A DNA stretch of 64,000 nucleotides from Sulfopaludibacter sp963815475 (GTDB taxonomy: Bacteria > Acidobacteriota > Terriglobia > Bryobacterales > Bryobacteraceae): NCBI GenBank assembly GCA_963815475.1, contig CAWFHD010000003.1, positions 5,766,001 to 5,830,000 on the forward strand, written 5' to 3'. The position numbers were made by a program, and so were the translations under genes. The number at the start of each line of letters is the position of its first letter. The first letter of the stretch is position 1. The notes beneath the pieces are model-generated. The model did not search any database. It was not told the DNA's origin and was given only the letters and a program-made list of their open reading frames with translations. This document shows, piece by piece, positions 42,224 to 51,185 of the stretch.

Positions 42224-42751
42224 ATGGACCGCCTCCCCTTTCAGGCCACCCCTGCCGGCGCGCTCTACGACCGCATCGCCGTGCTGCCGGCCGCCATCGT
42301 GCTCGACAACGTGCGCAGTCTGTATAACGTAGGCGCCTTCTTTCGCACTGCCGATGCCGCGCGCATCGAGAAACTTTGGTTATGCGGAATTACCGGCCGT
42401 CCCCCCAAGCACGCCATCACCAAGACCGCACTCGGGGCCGAGGATACCGTGCCGTGGGAGCATGCCTGGGATCCCGTGTCCGTGGTGCAGGCGATGCGGG
42501 AGGGCGGGCGCGAGGTGGCTGCCATCGAAACTTCATTGCACGCGGTGGACCTGTTCGATTGGACGCCGCGATTTCCCGTCGCGGTAATCTTCGGCCACGA
42601 AGTAGAAGGCATCCGCCCCGAAATATCGCAGTTGTGTGACACCCACGTCAGGATTCCCATGCTGGGCACTAAGCACTCGCTGAACGTCGCCACGGCAGGG
42701 GGTGTGGTGATGTATGAACTGCTCCGCAAATATCGAGAGTTAGCACGTTGA
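42224..42751 (+). CDS. SpoU (TrmH)-type RNA 2'-O-methyltransferase
   Basis: 175 residues. All three SpoU motifs are present: motif 1 VLDNVRSLYNVGAFFRTAD (about residues 26-44), motif 2 FPVAVIFGHEVEGI (about 115-128) and motif 3 IPMLGTKHSLNVATAGGVVM (about 145-165). It binds AdoMet in the trefoil knot and methylates a ribose in tRNA or rRNA; the target nucleotide cannot be inferred. It is divergent from the glycosyltransferase and followed 33 bp on by the Memo-like gene. Confidence 0.95.
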   Translation: MDRLPFQATPAGALYDRIAVLPAAIVLDNVRSLYNVGAFFRTADAARIEKLWLCGITGRPPKHAITKTALGAEDTVPWEHAWDPVSVVQAMREGGREVAAIETSLHAVDLFDWTPRFPVAVIFGHEVEGIRPEISQLCDTHVRIPMLGTKHSLNVATAGGVVMYELLRKYRELAR

Positions 42752-42784
42752 ACCGGATTCCGTTCTCATGCGGTACCCTGAGAT

Positions 42785-44008
42785 TTGTCACGGACGCTGC
42801 CACGCCTGCGCATGAACCTGGATTTTATGCCCTCCCCGGCTGAAGACCATCCGGGGCTATTCATCCGCGACCCGTACCGTTTTTCCGACGCCATGCTGAT
42901 CATTCCTCCCGTGCTGGTGGAGTGTCTGCAATGCTTCGACGGCAGCCAGACCGATCTCGACCTTCGTTCGTCGCTGGTGAAGGCCACCGGCAGCCTGGAT
43001 GTCAGCGACATCGAGCGGCATCTCATCGAGACCCTGAGCAATGCCGGGTTTTTGGAAGACGAAAAGTTCGCCCACATGGAGGCGGACCGCCGCCGCGAGT
43101 TCGCTGCCCAGCCCATGCGTGAGCCTTCGCATGCCGGTTCGGCGTATCCGGCGGACCCCGCCGAGATGCGGGAGACCATGGCGGAGTACATGACCGATGG
43201 AGAGGCCCCCGCCCCGACCGAAGCCGACGGACTCTTCGCCATCGCCGCGCCGCATGTGAGCCCGCAAGGCGGCTGGCAGAGTTACCGCGATGCCTACCGG
43301 ATGCTGCGTCCGGAGCACAAGAACCGCACGTTCGTCATCCTCGCCACATCGCATTACGGCGAACCCGAGCGGTTCGGCCTGACGCGGAAGACCTACCGCA
43401 CGCCGCTGGGCGATACGCCCACCGACATCGCGATGGTGGACTGGCTGGCGAAGCGCTCCGGCGATGCCGTGGAGATGGAGGATTACTGCCACTCCTTCGA
43501 GCACACGGTGGAGTTGCAGGTGATTTTTCTGCAGCATGTTCTGGGGCCGGACGTCCGCATACTGCCGATCCTGTGCGGATCGTTCGCGCGCAGCATCTAC
43601 CAGGGCGGGATGCCTGAGGATGACGACAAGGTGAAGCGGTTCCTGGAAGCGTTGGGCGAGTTGCGCGATCGCGAAGGCGACAAGCTCTTCTGGATTCTGG
43701 GCGTCGATATGGCGCACATGGGCGTGCGCTACCAAGATCGTTTCGAGGCGCTGGCTGGCGAAGGGGCCATGACCGAAGTGGCCGAGCGCGACGAGAGCCG
43801 GATCGAACGCATTAACCAACTCGATGCTGGAGGTTTCTGGGACCTGGTGCGCCAGAACCACGACGATTTGAAATGGTGCGGCTCCTCGCCGTTCTACACC
43901 TTCCTGAAGACTGCTCCCCCGTCGCGTGGAGAATTGCTCCGCTATGAGCAGTGGAACATCGACGAGAAGAGCGTCGTCAGCTTCGCCGGAATGGCATTTC
44001 GGAAGTAG
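42785..44008 (+). CDS. Memo-like (AmmeMemoRadiSam system B) protein with N-terminal extension
   Basis: 407 residues from TTG 42785; an ATG at 42812 is the alternative start. Residues 100-407 match the Memo domain, related to extradiol dioxygenases: REPSHAGSAYPADP, APHVSPQGGW, FVILATSHYG, and YCHSFEHTVELQVIFLQ with the metal-binding His residues, ending CGSSPFYTFL. Residues 1-100 form a separate part (IRDPYRFSDAMLIIPPVLVE, then DLRSSLVKATGSLDVSDIER) that is absent from the standalone family and looks like a small PqqD-like or winged domain. The usual AMMECR1 and radical SAM partner genes are not in this window. The biochemical role of the system is unsettled. Confidence 0.85.
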   Translation: MSRTLPRLRMNLDFMPSPAEDHPGLFIRDPYRFSDAMLIIPPVLVECLQCFDGSQTDLDLRSSLVKATGSLDVSDIERHLIETLSNAGFLEDEKFAHMEADRRREFAAQPMREPSHAGSAYPADPAEMRETMAEYMTDGEAPAPTEADGLFAIAAPHVSPQGGWQSYRDAYRMLRPEHKNRTFVILATSHYGEPERFGLTRKTYRTPLGDTPTDIAMVDWLAKRSGDAVEMEDYCHSFEHTVELQVIFLQHVLGPDVRILPILCGSFARSIYQGGMPEDDDKVKRFLEALGELRDREGDKLFWILGVDMAHMGVRYQDRFEALAGEGAMTEVAERDESRIERINQLDAGGFWDLVRQNHDDLKWCGSSPFYTFLKTAPPSRGELLRYEQWNIDEKSVVSFAGMAFRK

Positions 44009-44014
44009 CGCGGG

Positions 44015-44509
44015 CTAGCCAATCGTAGCCAGCACTTCGCCGGCGGTGACGGTCGCTCCCTCTTTGGTGTTGACGCTGAGTACCGTTCCCGCCCGCGAGG
44101 CTTTCATCTCGTTCTGCATCTTCATCGCTTCTACCACCAGCAAGCCCTGGCCGGCTTCCACCGCATCGCCGGCAGATACCAGGACGCGGACCACCTTTCC
44201 GGGCATGGGAGCGAGAATGGTCTGCACTCCCTCGCCTCCGCGGCCGCCGGACTTGCGGCTGAAGCGGCGCGGATCGCGCACGTCAATCTCGAAACGGAAA
44301 CCGTCGATCACTACCACCAATCCGCCCGGCACTTCCTCCACCCGCGCATCGTAACTGCGGCCGTCCATCAGCACCGAATAGACGTTCGGCTCAGCGATCT
44401 CCACCTGCGCCCACCGCTCCTCGCCGCCCAATCGAAATCGACACTCGGGCGCAGGCGCCAGAATCTCGATCTGGTTGTCCGCCCCGTTAATCGTCAGATC
44501 CAGTTTCAT
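44015..44509 (-). CDS. Biotin/lipoyl carrier domain protein (carboxylase BCCP subunit)
   Basis: About 164 residues from the ATG that overlaps the biotin carboxylase stop by four bases. The C-terminal 75 residues are a biotinyl domain with the attachment motif VVEAMKMQNEMKAS, Lys being the biotinylated residue, preceded by LAPMPGKVVRVLVSAGD. The N-terminal half is a beta-rich linker, with DGFRFEIDVRDPRR. It carries carboxybiotin to an acyl-CoA substrate. Together with the upstream subunit it forms part of an acyl-CoA carboxylase such as acetyl-, propionyl- or methylcrotonyl-CoA carboxylase; no carboxyltransferase gene is present here, so the substrate is open. Confidence 0.92.
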   Translation of the reverse strand: MKLDLTINGADNQIEILAPAPECRFRLGGEERWAQVEIAEPNVYSVLMDGRSYDARVEEVPGGLVVVIDGFRFEIDVRDPRRFSRKSGGRGGEGVQTILAPMPGKVVRVLVSAGDAVEAGQGLLVVEAMKMQNEMKASRAGTVLSVNTKEGATVTAGEVLATIG

Positions 44510-46002
44510 CGCAGCAGGCCCCTTCGCCCGGCCGTGAGCCACGGGCTTGCGCCGTCGGAGCGCACATTAGCGGGCTGCTCACTGCGCGACCGGAAATGCA
44601 GCGCCGCAGTGAGCGCGGCAACGGCCGCCAGATGGTCCGGCGGCTTAGGCGCCTGGTGGCGCTGGAAGAACTCTTCGATGAATCCGGTATGCAGGTTGCC
44701 GGCGCGGAACTCCGGATCCTCCAGAATTTGCCGGAAGAAGCCGATGTTCGTGCGAATGCCACCTACGTCGTATTCCCGCAGTGCTCGGATTGTGCGCTCC
44801 GTGGCCTCTTCGCGTGTGGCGGCCCAGACGGCAAGCTTGGCCAGCAGCGGGTCGTACTCCATCGGGACGGTCCAGCCATCGTAGACACAGCCATCCAGGC
44901 GGACGCCGGGCCCCATGGGACGCGAAAGGCGCGTCAGCTTGCCGGGGTAGGGCAGGAAATCGTTGTACGGATCTTCCGCGTAGATGCGGCACTCAATGGC
45001 CGATCCGCGCCATGCCACCTGCTCCTGCGTGAACGGCAGGCGCCCGCCCGCGGCCACTTCCACCTGCAGCTTCACCAGGTCGAGCCCGGTCACCAACTCG
45101 GTCACCGGATGTTCCACCTGCAGGCGCGTGTTCATCTCCAGAAAGTAGAAGCGCCGGTCGCGGTCCACCAGAAACTCCACGGTGCCGGCGTTGTAATAGC
45201 CCGCCGCGCGCGCGGCGCGAATGGCCGCTTCGCCCATCGCCTGGCGCATCTCGGGATACTGCGCGATCAGCGGGGAAGGGCACTCTTCGATCACCTTTTG
45301 GTGCCTCCGCTGGATGGAGCATTCGCGCTCGCCCAGGTGCACCATGTTGCCGTGCTGGTCTCCGAAGAGCTGGATTTCGATATGGCGCGGCTGCTGCACC
45401 AACTTCTCCACGTAAATGGCGGGATTGCGGAACGACCGGCCTGCCTCGCTGGCAGCGTCGCGCAGCGCCGATTCCAGATCGCTCTCGCGCTCCACTGCGC
45501 GCATGCCCTTGCCGCCGCCGCCCGCAACCGCCTTCAAGAGGACCGGATAGCCGTGCCGGCGGCCGAACTCGCGGGCTTCATCGAGCGTGATCTCGTGATC
45601 GATGCCCGGCACCACGGGCGCGCCTCCCGCGATGGCGAGCTTCCGCGCCGCCGTCTTCGAGCCCATCGCGCGAATGGAAGCGGACGAGGGTCCAATAAAC
45701 ACGATGCCGGCGTCTTCGCAGGCCGCCGCGAAATCGGCATTCTCGCTCAGGAATCCATAGCCCGGATGGATGGCTTCGGCGCCGTGCTTGCGGGCGGCCT
45801 CCAGAATGCGGTCGATGCGCAGGTAGCTTTCGGCGGATGGCGAAGGGCCGATGTGCTCCGCTTCGTCCGCCATGCGCACGTGCAGCGAAGTGCGATCGGC
45901 ATCGGAGAACACGCCTACCGTGCGGATTCCCATCTCGCGCAGGGTGCGCATCACGCGCACGGCAATCTCACCGCGATTGGCAACCAGGACCTTGCGGAAC
46001 AT
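44506..46002 (-). CDS. Biotin carboxylase subunit of an acyl-CoA carboxylase
   Basis: 498 residues. The full ATP-grasp fold is present: MFRKVLVANRGEIAVRVMRT at the start, GYGFLSENADFA near 80, the ATP-binding loop VAGGGGKGMR near 160, and the active-site FLEMNTRLQVEHPVTE near 290. It carboxylates biotin on the carrier protein using bicarbonate and ATP. It is translationally coupled to that carrier (ATGA overlap). The C-terminal end (REYDVGGIRTNIGFFRQIL) suits the propionyl/methylcrotonyl type as well as acetyl-CoA carboxylase. Divergent from the Fur gene. Confidence 0.95.
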   Translation of the reverse strand: MFRKVLVANRGEIAVRVMRTLREMGIRTVGVFSDADRTSLHVRMADEAEHIGPSPSAESYLRIDRILEAARKHGAEAIHPGYGFLSENADFAAACEDAGIVFIGPSSASIRAMGSKTAARKLAIAGGAPVVPGIDHEITLDEAREFGRRHGYPVLLKAVAGGGGKGMRAVERESDLESALRDAASEAGRSFRNPAIYVEKLVQQPRHIEIQLFGDQHGNMVHLGERECSIQRRHQKVIEECPSPLIAQYPEMRQAMGEAAIRAARAAGYYNAGTVEFLVDRDRRFYFLEMNTRLQVEHPVTELVTGLDLVKLQVEVAAGGRLPFTQEQVAWRGSAIECRIYAEDPYNDFLPYPGKLTRLSRPMGPGVRLDGCVYDGWTVPMEYDPLLAKLAVWAATREEATERTIRALREYDVGGIRTNIGFFRQILEDPEFRAGNLHTGFIEEFFQRHQAPKPPDHLAAVAALTAALHFRSRSEQPANVRSDGASPWLTAGRRGLLR

Positions 46003-46095
46003 TCGCAGATTGTACCAAGCGTTAGTGGGGCTGTGGTCGAACTCACAGGCGGGTCACTTTAATAAGGCCGACCTTGCTAGAATTGTAAAGACCTC

Positions 46096-46614
46096 ATGCC
46101 CCTCGACTCCATTGAAGGTTCCCTCAAAGAGCGCGGGGTGCGCCTCACCCGGCAACGACAGATCCTGCTGGAACTCATCGATAAGACGGGTGAGCACCTG
46201 GATGCCGACCGCCTCTACGAACTGGCTAAAGAGAAAGACCCCAAGATCAACCGGGTCACTGTCTATCGCACGCTCAAGATGCTCAAGGAAGGCGGGCTGG
46301 TGGATGAGCTCGATCTCATGCATTACGGCGGCGATCAGCATTATTACGAGACTCGCCTCAAGCAGGAGCACGCCCACGTCATCTGCCTTCGCTGCGGCAA
46401 GGTGGAAGAGTTTTTCGGCGAGCCGCTGCAGCGGCTGCGGAAACAGATTGAGAGTCACTTCGGTTTTCAGGTGCTGCTGGCCCGCACCGAAGTGGGTGGT
46501 TACTGCTCCCATTGCCAGAGCCTGCGCGCGCGCGAAGTAGAGGAACTGCGCACGCTCCCCGCGGAAACCCCCAAACGTTCGGCCCCGGCCCGTAAAGCCA
46601 AGGCGCGTCGATAG
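46096..46614 (+). CDS. Fur family metalloregulator
   Basis: 172 residues. The winged-helix part has RLTRQRQILLELIDKTGEHL and INRVTVYRTLKMLKEGGLVD; the C-terminal metal-binding half has HAHVICLRCGKVEEF and GYCSHCQSL, giving the two CxxC pairs of the structural zinc. It could be Fur, PerR or Zur; the sequence does not decide. A TAGAAT -10 at 46078-46083 lies 13 bp before the ATG. The tail (APARKAKARR) is basic. It is followed nine bases later by the FHA-GAF-PP2C gene, so they probably share a transcript. Confidence 0.93.
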   Translation: MPLDSIEGSLKERGVRLTRQRQILLELIDKTGEHLDADRLYELAKEKDPKINRVTVYRTLKMLKEGGLVDELDLMHYGGDQHYYETRLKQEHAHVICLRCGKVEEFFGEPLQRLRKQIESHFGFQVLLARTEVGGYCSHCQSLRAREVEELRTLPAETPKRSAPARKAKARR

Positions 46615-46623
46615 GCTAACCCA

Positions 46624-48318
46624 ATGGAACCCGCCCCGGTCTCGACACCCGGCTTGGAGCCCGCGTCGTTTGTAGTGATCGACCCGAGCGGCCATCGCAC
46701 GCGCGTTCCCGTGGACCCGCTGCCGTTTCGCATCGGGCGCTCCCCGGAAAGCAGCCTCATCATCCGCGACAGCCGCGCTTCCCGCAATCATGCGCAAGTT
46801 CTCGCCGAGGCCGGCGAATATTGGATCGAGGACCTGAAAAGCCGCCACGGCACCTTCGTAAATGGCAAGCGCGTCACGCGCCAGGCCCTGCACAATTCCG
46901 ACAAGATCGAATTCGGCGCGCAGGATTCCTACCAGCTCATCTTCGCGTTGGATGGCGCTGAACTGAAGCGCTTAATGGACCAACTGGGCGCTTCCGAAAA
47001 ATCGCCGGCCTCATCCTCATCGGGCATTGTGGGCGGCAACCTTGGCAAGTTGCGCGCCATCCTGGACCTGGCGCGCACCCTGCAAAGCTCCTTCTCCGTG
47101 GACGATGTGCTGGCATCGGTGGTGGATACCGCGCTCGCCATTACCAGCGCCGAGCGCGGCTTCCTCATGCTCAAGTCTCCGCATGGGCTGGAGACGCGCG
47201 TGGCGCGCCATCGCAAAGGCCATAAGCTTCACGACAGCGACCTGCGCGTGCCCCGTGAAGTGCTGCACCGCGCCCTGCAGCACCGCCGCGAACTGCTCTC
47301 CATGAATTTCGATCCGATCAGCGCCGGCGAGACCAGGCCGCAGAACAGCATCGCCGATCTGGAACTGCGGAGCGTGGTCTGCGTGCCGCTGGTGCGCATT
47401 CGGGCCGGGCAGGGCGATGCCACCAGCGTGCTGGCTACCGGCAGCGAGACGGTGGGAGTGCTGTACATGGATTCGCGCATCTCGGCGGCGGATCTGGCAG
47501 GCGGCAATCGCGAACTGCTGCAGACGCTGGCCATCGAAGCGTCCATCGTGCTGGAGAACGCGCGCTTGCTGGAAGAGGAGCGCGCCAAGCATCAGATGGA
47601 AGAGGAACTGCACCTGGCCCGGACCATCCAGCAGAGCTTGCTGCCGGGTTCGCTGCCTTCCGACGGGTGGATCTCCGCGGCCGGCAGCAGTGTGGCCTCC
47701 CGCGAAGTGGGCGGCGACTATTACGATGTCACCCCGGTCACGGCCGACTGCTGGGCGGTGGTGGTGGCCGATGTTTCAGGCAAGGGCGTGAGCTCGGCGC
47801 TATTAGCCTCGCTGCTGCAAGGAGCGCTGATCACTGCAACCGATCATCCGGAAGCCATGGTGAGTCGCGTGGAACGGCTGAACCGTTTCCTGCTGAGCCG
47901 CACCGGCGGCGAAAAGTATGCCACCCTGCTTTACGGCCTGCTCAATTCCGATGGCAGTCTGTACTACGTAAATGCGGCGCAGTGCCCGCCGCTGGTGGTG
48001 CGGCCCGATGGCTCCATGCATGAATTGGAGACCACGAGCATGCCTGTCGGTTTGCTGGAAACCGCGGAGTTTCCTTCGGCCGAATACCGCCTCGTGCCCG
48101 GCGACAAGCTGGTGATTTACTCGGACGGAGTCACTGAGGCGCAGGACATCGCCGGCAATTTCTTCGGCAAGAAGCGTCTCCGCGACGTGCTGGCCGCGCA
48201 CGCTGCCAGCCGCTGTGGCGAACTGCACGACGCCATCCAGGAAGCCGTCGCCTCTTTCGCCGAAGGAGCCCCGCAATCCGACGACATCACCGTCGTCGTC
48301 CTCGAGTTCAGGCCGTAG
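46624..48318 (+). CDS. FHA-GAF-PP2C (SpoIIE-type) serine/threonine phosphatase
   Basis: 564 residues in three parts. The FHA domain (about 20-110) has FRIGRSPESSLIIRDSRASR and LKSRHGTFVNGKRV, the phosphothreonine-binding motifs. A GAF domain follows (about 150-310, AITSAERGFLMLKS), then a short coiled coil (KHQMEEELHLARTIQQSLLP) and the PP2C/RsbU-like phosphatase (about 345-563; VGGDYYDVTPV, VVVADVSGKGVSSALLASLL, YSDGVTEAQD, QSDDITVVVLEF) with metal-binding Asp residues. It should dephosphorylate an anti-anti-sigma or other phosphoprotein in response to a ligand, the FHA part docking on a phosphothreonine partner. No kinase is adjacent. Confidence 0.94.
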   Translation: MEPAPVSTPGLEPASFVVIDPSGHRTRVPVDPLPFRIGRSPESSLIIRDSRASRNHAQVLAEAGEYWIEDLKSRHGTFVNGKRVTRQALHNSDKIEFGAQDSYQLIFALDGAELKRLMDQLGASEKSPASSSSGIVGGNLGKLRAILDLARTLQSSFSVDDVLASVVDTALAITSAERGFLMLKSPHGLETRVARHRKGHKLHDSDLRVPREVLHRALQHRRELLSMNFDPISAGETRPQNSIADLELRSVVCVPLVRIRAGQGDATSVLATGSETVGVLYMDSRISAADLAGGNRELLQTLAIEASIVLENARLLEEERAKHQMEEELHLARTIQQSLLPGSLPSDGWISAAGSSVASREVGGDYYDVTPVTADCWAVVVADVSGKGVSSALLASLLQGALITATDHPEAMVSRVERLNRFLLSRTGGEKYATLLYGLLNSDGSLYYVNAAQCPPLVVRPDGSMHELETTSMPVGLLETAEFPSAEYRLVPGDKLVIYSDGVTEAQDIAGNFFGKKRLRDVLAAHAASRCGELHDAIQEAVASFAEGAPQSDDITVVVLEFRP

Positions 48319-48373
48319 CGTAGGCCGTCCCAGTCCCGGCCAGGATCCCCGCGAATTTTCCCTTGCATTGATG

Positions 48374-48396
48374 GTGTACTAAGGGTAATAATACAC
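48374..48396. promoter_or_regulatory. Inverted-repeat operator overlapping the gntR promoter
   Basis: The 23-bp sequence has dyad symmetry: GTGTAcTA at the left and TAaTACAC at the right around a 7-bp centre. A TAATAAT -10 element overlaps its right half (48386-48392), and the gntR GTG start comes two bases after the dyad. Such GTGTA-type dyads are the usual binding sites of YtrA-subfamily GntR repressors, so autoregulation is likely. Confidence 0.6.
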
Positions 48397-48398
48397 TC

Positions 48399-48827
48399 GT
48401 GATCCCGTTCGGGCTTACCTTCCGACCTGGCATTTCGCTTTACGAACAGGTGGTCTATGCTGCTCGTAAAGCGATTGTTTCCGGCCAGTTGCGCCCAGGC
48501 GATCCATTCCCTTCAGTCCGAACTCTCAGCAAAGAGCTGAAGATCAACCCCAACACCGCCCACAAAGTCATCCTGTACCTAACCAACGAAGGCCTGGTCG
48601 AGATCCGACCGGGAATCGGCACCGTGGTTGCGAATTTGCCTCCCGCCACCGCCGCTGCCTGCGCCGACCTGCTGGGCAGCGAACTGGAAGTTCTGGTGGT
48701 GGAAGCCAAGAAACTGGGGATGCCACTGGCGGAGGTTATGACGGCTCTGTCCGACCACTGGGAACGCATTGGCGGGCCGGAATCGCTGGCGCCCGCCCAC
48801 CTCGAAGACGGAGTAAAAACCGAATGA
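48399..48827 (+). CDS. GntR (YtrA-type) transcriptional regulator
   Basis: 142 residues from GTG 48399. The winged helix occupies residues 14-80 (YEQVVYAARKAIVSGQLRPG, FPSVRTLSKELKINPNTAHK, GLVEIRPGIGTVV), and the short C-terminal helical tail, with no large effector domain, is the YtrA subfamily mark. YtrA-type proteins are repressors of adjacent ABC transporter operons, often ones responding to cell-envelope antibiotics. The stop overlaps the ATP-binding protein start (ATGA), and the putative operator lies right at its promoter. Confidence 0.93.
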   Translation: MIPFGLTFRPGISLYEQVVYAARKAIVSGQLRPGDPFPSVRTLSKELKINPNTAHKVILYLTNEGLVEIRPGIGTVVANLPPATAAACADLLGSELEVLVVEAKKLGMPLAEVMTALSDHWERIGGPESLAPAHLEDGVKTE

Positions 48828-49729
48828 GTGATCCCATCCAAACCCGAAATCTATCCAAGGCATTTCGCCACCATGACGCGGTGCGTCAACTGGAATTGGC
48901 AGTGCCCTCGGGAAGCATCTACGGTCTCATCGGGCCGAATGGCGCCGGCAAAACCACCACCATCAAACTGCTGATGAACATCCTGCGGCCCAGCGCCGGC
49001 ACGGCGCAGGTCCTGGGCGTGCATTCCCGCCGCCTTGGAGCGCGCGAGTTGGAGCGCATCGGCTACGTTTCCGAGAACCAGGAGCTGCCCGACGAGATGA
49101 CCGTCGAGTACTTCCTCCGCTACCTGCAGCCGTTCTACTCCACCTGGGACGATCCACTGGCCGACGAAATGGTTCGCCAGTTCGACCTGCCGCGCGACCG
49201 CCGCTTGCGCCATCTGTCGCGCGGCATGCGCATGAAGGTAGCGCTGACTTCGTCGCTGGCCTATCGCCCGAAACTGATCGTTCTCGACGAGCCGTTCACC
49301 GGCCTCGACGCACTGGTGCGGCAGGAGCTGATCCAGGGCCTGCTGGAGCGGGCCGATGGCGCCACCATCCTGATCTCCTCCCACGACCTGGCCGAAATTG
49401 AAAGCTTCGCCAGCCACATCGGCTATCTGGAAGAGGGGCGCCTGCGCTTCACCGAGGAGACCAGCGCGTTGGCCCAACGCTTCCGCCAGGTGGAAGTGGT
49501 GTTCGACGATCCGCCCGCGCTGCCCTCGAATTGGCCGCGTGACTGGATGCAGCCGCAAACCTCGTCGGCGGTTCTGCGCTTCGTCGACAGCCATTTCGAT
49601 CGCGAGCGTACCGCGGCGGAACTAGGGCGTCTCTTCCCGCAGGCGCGCAAAATCGCGTACACACCGATGGCGTTGAAGGACATCTTCGTGGCGCTGGCGA
49701 TGGCAGGAAGACCGGCCGCGGCGGCTTGA
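48824..49729 (+). CDS. ABC transporter ATP-binding protein
   Basis: 301 residues. Walker A GPNGAGKTTTIKLLMN is near residue 36, the signature is the variant LSRGMRMKVAL near 130, and Walker B KLIVLDEPFTGLD with the switch His in ILISSHDLAEIE. After the nucleotide-binding domain (about 1-225) there is a C-terminal extension of about 75 residues. The gene is coupled to gntR and followed ten bases later by the first permease, so the three to four genes form one operon for an ABC-2-like exporter. Confidence 0.95.
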   Translation: MSDPIQTRNLSKAFRHHDAVRQLELAVPSGSIYGLIGPNGAGKTTTIKLLMNILRPSAGTAQVLGVHSRRLGARELERIGYVSENQELPDEMTVEYFLRYLQPFYSTWDDPLADEMVRQFDLPRDRRLRHLSRGMRMKVALTSSLAYRPKLIVLDEPFTGLDALVRQELIQGLLERADGATILISSHDLAEIESFASHIGYLEEGRLRFTEETSALAQRFRQVEVVFDDPPALPSNWPRDWMQPQTSSAVLRFVDSHFDRERTAAELGRLFPQARKIAYTPMALKDIFVALAMAGRPAAAA

Positions 49730-49739
49730 GGAGATACCC

Positions 49740-51185
49740 GTGCGACAGACACTCCACATCTTCCGCAAAGACCTCCGATTCCTGTGGGCGCCCATCCTCG
49801 CAGTGCTCGCGCTCACCGCACTTGCTGCCTGGAGTTTCTCCATAGATCCGGCGAGGCTCGGCTGCGGGAATGCGCGGGCCGACGCCATTCCCACGCTCAT
49901 TACCGTGATCCAGTTGTTGAGTTGGGTCGCGCTGGTAGCCACCGCGATTTACAAAGAGCCGCCGGCCGGCGACCGCCAGTTCTGGATCACGCGGCCCTAC
50001 CGGTGGACCAGCCTGGTCGCGGCCAAGGCCCTGCTGATTGTCGCGTGCATCAACGTCCCGTATTTCATCTCCGATGTGGTCATCCTGTCCGCTCGCGGCC
50101 TTTCACCGTCCTTCGGCGCGCTGGTGGCACGGCAGGCCGTGATCACGGGCCTCTTCCTTTTGCCAGCTGCGGCCCTCGCTGCAGTCACCCGCCACTCGGC
50201 ACAGATCGGGACGACCATCCTTGCGGTCCTGGTGCTGCTAACGATTACTGCCAACCTCAGGCGGAATTCGGTAGCATCGTCGGACTCCCGGGATTTTGTG
50301 ATTCTCGCCGTTCTGGCGGGCACGGCTCTGTGCGTGATGGTCTGGCAGTACGCGCTGCGTCGCACCGCGGTGGCGCGCGGGCTACTGGCCGCCGGCAGCG
50401 CATTGTGTTTTGCGATCCTGATGACGAATCCCATGGTCGCCGCGAACACTCTTTCCTGGCCGGAGTCCGAGTCCGCCGAGGTCGGCCCGGTGCATCTCTG
50501 CTTCGCCACAGACATGGTCCCCGGCAAGTGTCCCGTCTGGGACGGGCACGAGATAGCCGATTCGTTTTCCGTTCGTATCGAAGGCCTGCCCCCAGGTACG
50601 CGCGCGGAGCCGGAGGTACTCAGCCTGCAGATTGACGGCCCCAACGGACCGCGGTGGAGTTTCGGGTGGCACCCGCCCACGACCGTCCAACCGGACAGCA
50701 TCGGCTGGCTCTGGGCCTGGATCCGGTCGGACCAGGGGTTAGGACGCTGGCTGGATGTGGATATCGGGGACCGCCTGGCCGAAAGGCTGCGATTGCGGCC
50801 AGTGAATCTGCGGCTGTCCGTCGGGATGACCATTTACCGTCCGATCGCCACTGTGAGCCTGCCGCCGGACGGCAGCCCGCGCCGGATCGACGGCGTCGGC
50901 GTCTGCTCTCTCGATTCGCTGGGCGGATTCGGCCCGTCGAAATTCCTGTGCCGTGGCGCGGCGGCTCCCTCGGTGCGAGTCGCGCTGAACGATGGCTCGG
51001 TCTTCGGCGGCGCATTCACTTACCGGAGTTTGTTCCAACCTAGTCCGGTCTTCGAAATCTCCACGAGCATCGAGCCACCGATTTCGTCGGCGATGCAACT
51101 CACCACCGAACAGCCGATCGCTCACATCCGCCGCGACCTGGTAATGACGAACGTTCAGCTCAAGCACATCGAGGCAAGGCCATGA
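49740..51185 (+). CDS. ABC-2-like permease with large C-terminal extracytoplasmic domain (1)
   Basis: 481 residues from GTG. About six transmembrane spans fall in the first 230 residues (WAPILAVLALTALAAWSF, AKALLIVACINVPYFISDVV, ITGLFLLPAAALAAVTRHS, TTILAVLVLLTITANL, FVILAVLAGTALCVMVW, LLAAGSALCFAILM). The motif DRQFWITRPYRWTSLVAAKA is shared with the next gene. The remaining 250 residues are soluble, beta-rich and without Cys pairing to speak of, and end in IAHIRRDLVMTN. The membrane half resembles ABC-2 permeases, but the long soluble half is unusual. It overlaps the next gene by four bases. Confidence 0.85.
   Translation: MRQTLHIFRKDLRFLWAPILAVLALTALAAWSFSIDPARLGCGNARADAIPTLITVIQLLSWVALVATAIYKEPPAGDRQFWITRPYRWTSLVAAKALLIVACINVPYFISDVVILSARGLSPSFGALVARQAVITGLFLLPAAALAAVTRHSAQIGTTILAVLVLLTITANLRRNSVASSDSRDFVILAVLAGTALCVMVWQYALRRTAVARGLLAAGSALCFAILMTNPMVAANTLSWPESESAEVGPVHLCFATDMVPGKCPVWDGHEIADSFSVRIEGLPPGTRAEPEVLSLQIDGPNGPRWSFGWHPPTTVQPDSIGWLWAWIRSDQGLGRWLDVDIGDRLAERLRLRPVNLRLSVGMTIYRPIATVSLPPDGSPRRIDGVGVCSLDSLGGFGPSKFLCRGAAAPSVRVALNDGSVFGGAFTYRSLFQPSPVFEISTSIEPPISSAMQLTTEQPIAHIRRDLVMTNVQLKHIEARP

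Noticed and set aside
44596..46062. A 488-codon plus-strand frame
   Set aside because: It is antisense to biotin carboxylase, which is fully conserved; no recognisable motif in the shadow frame.
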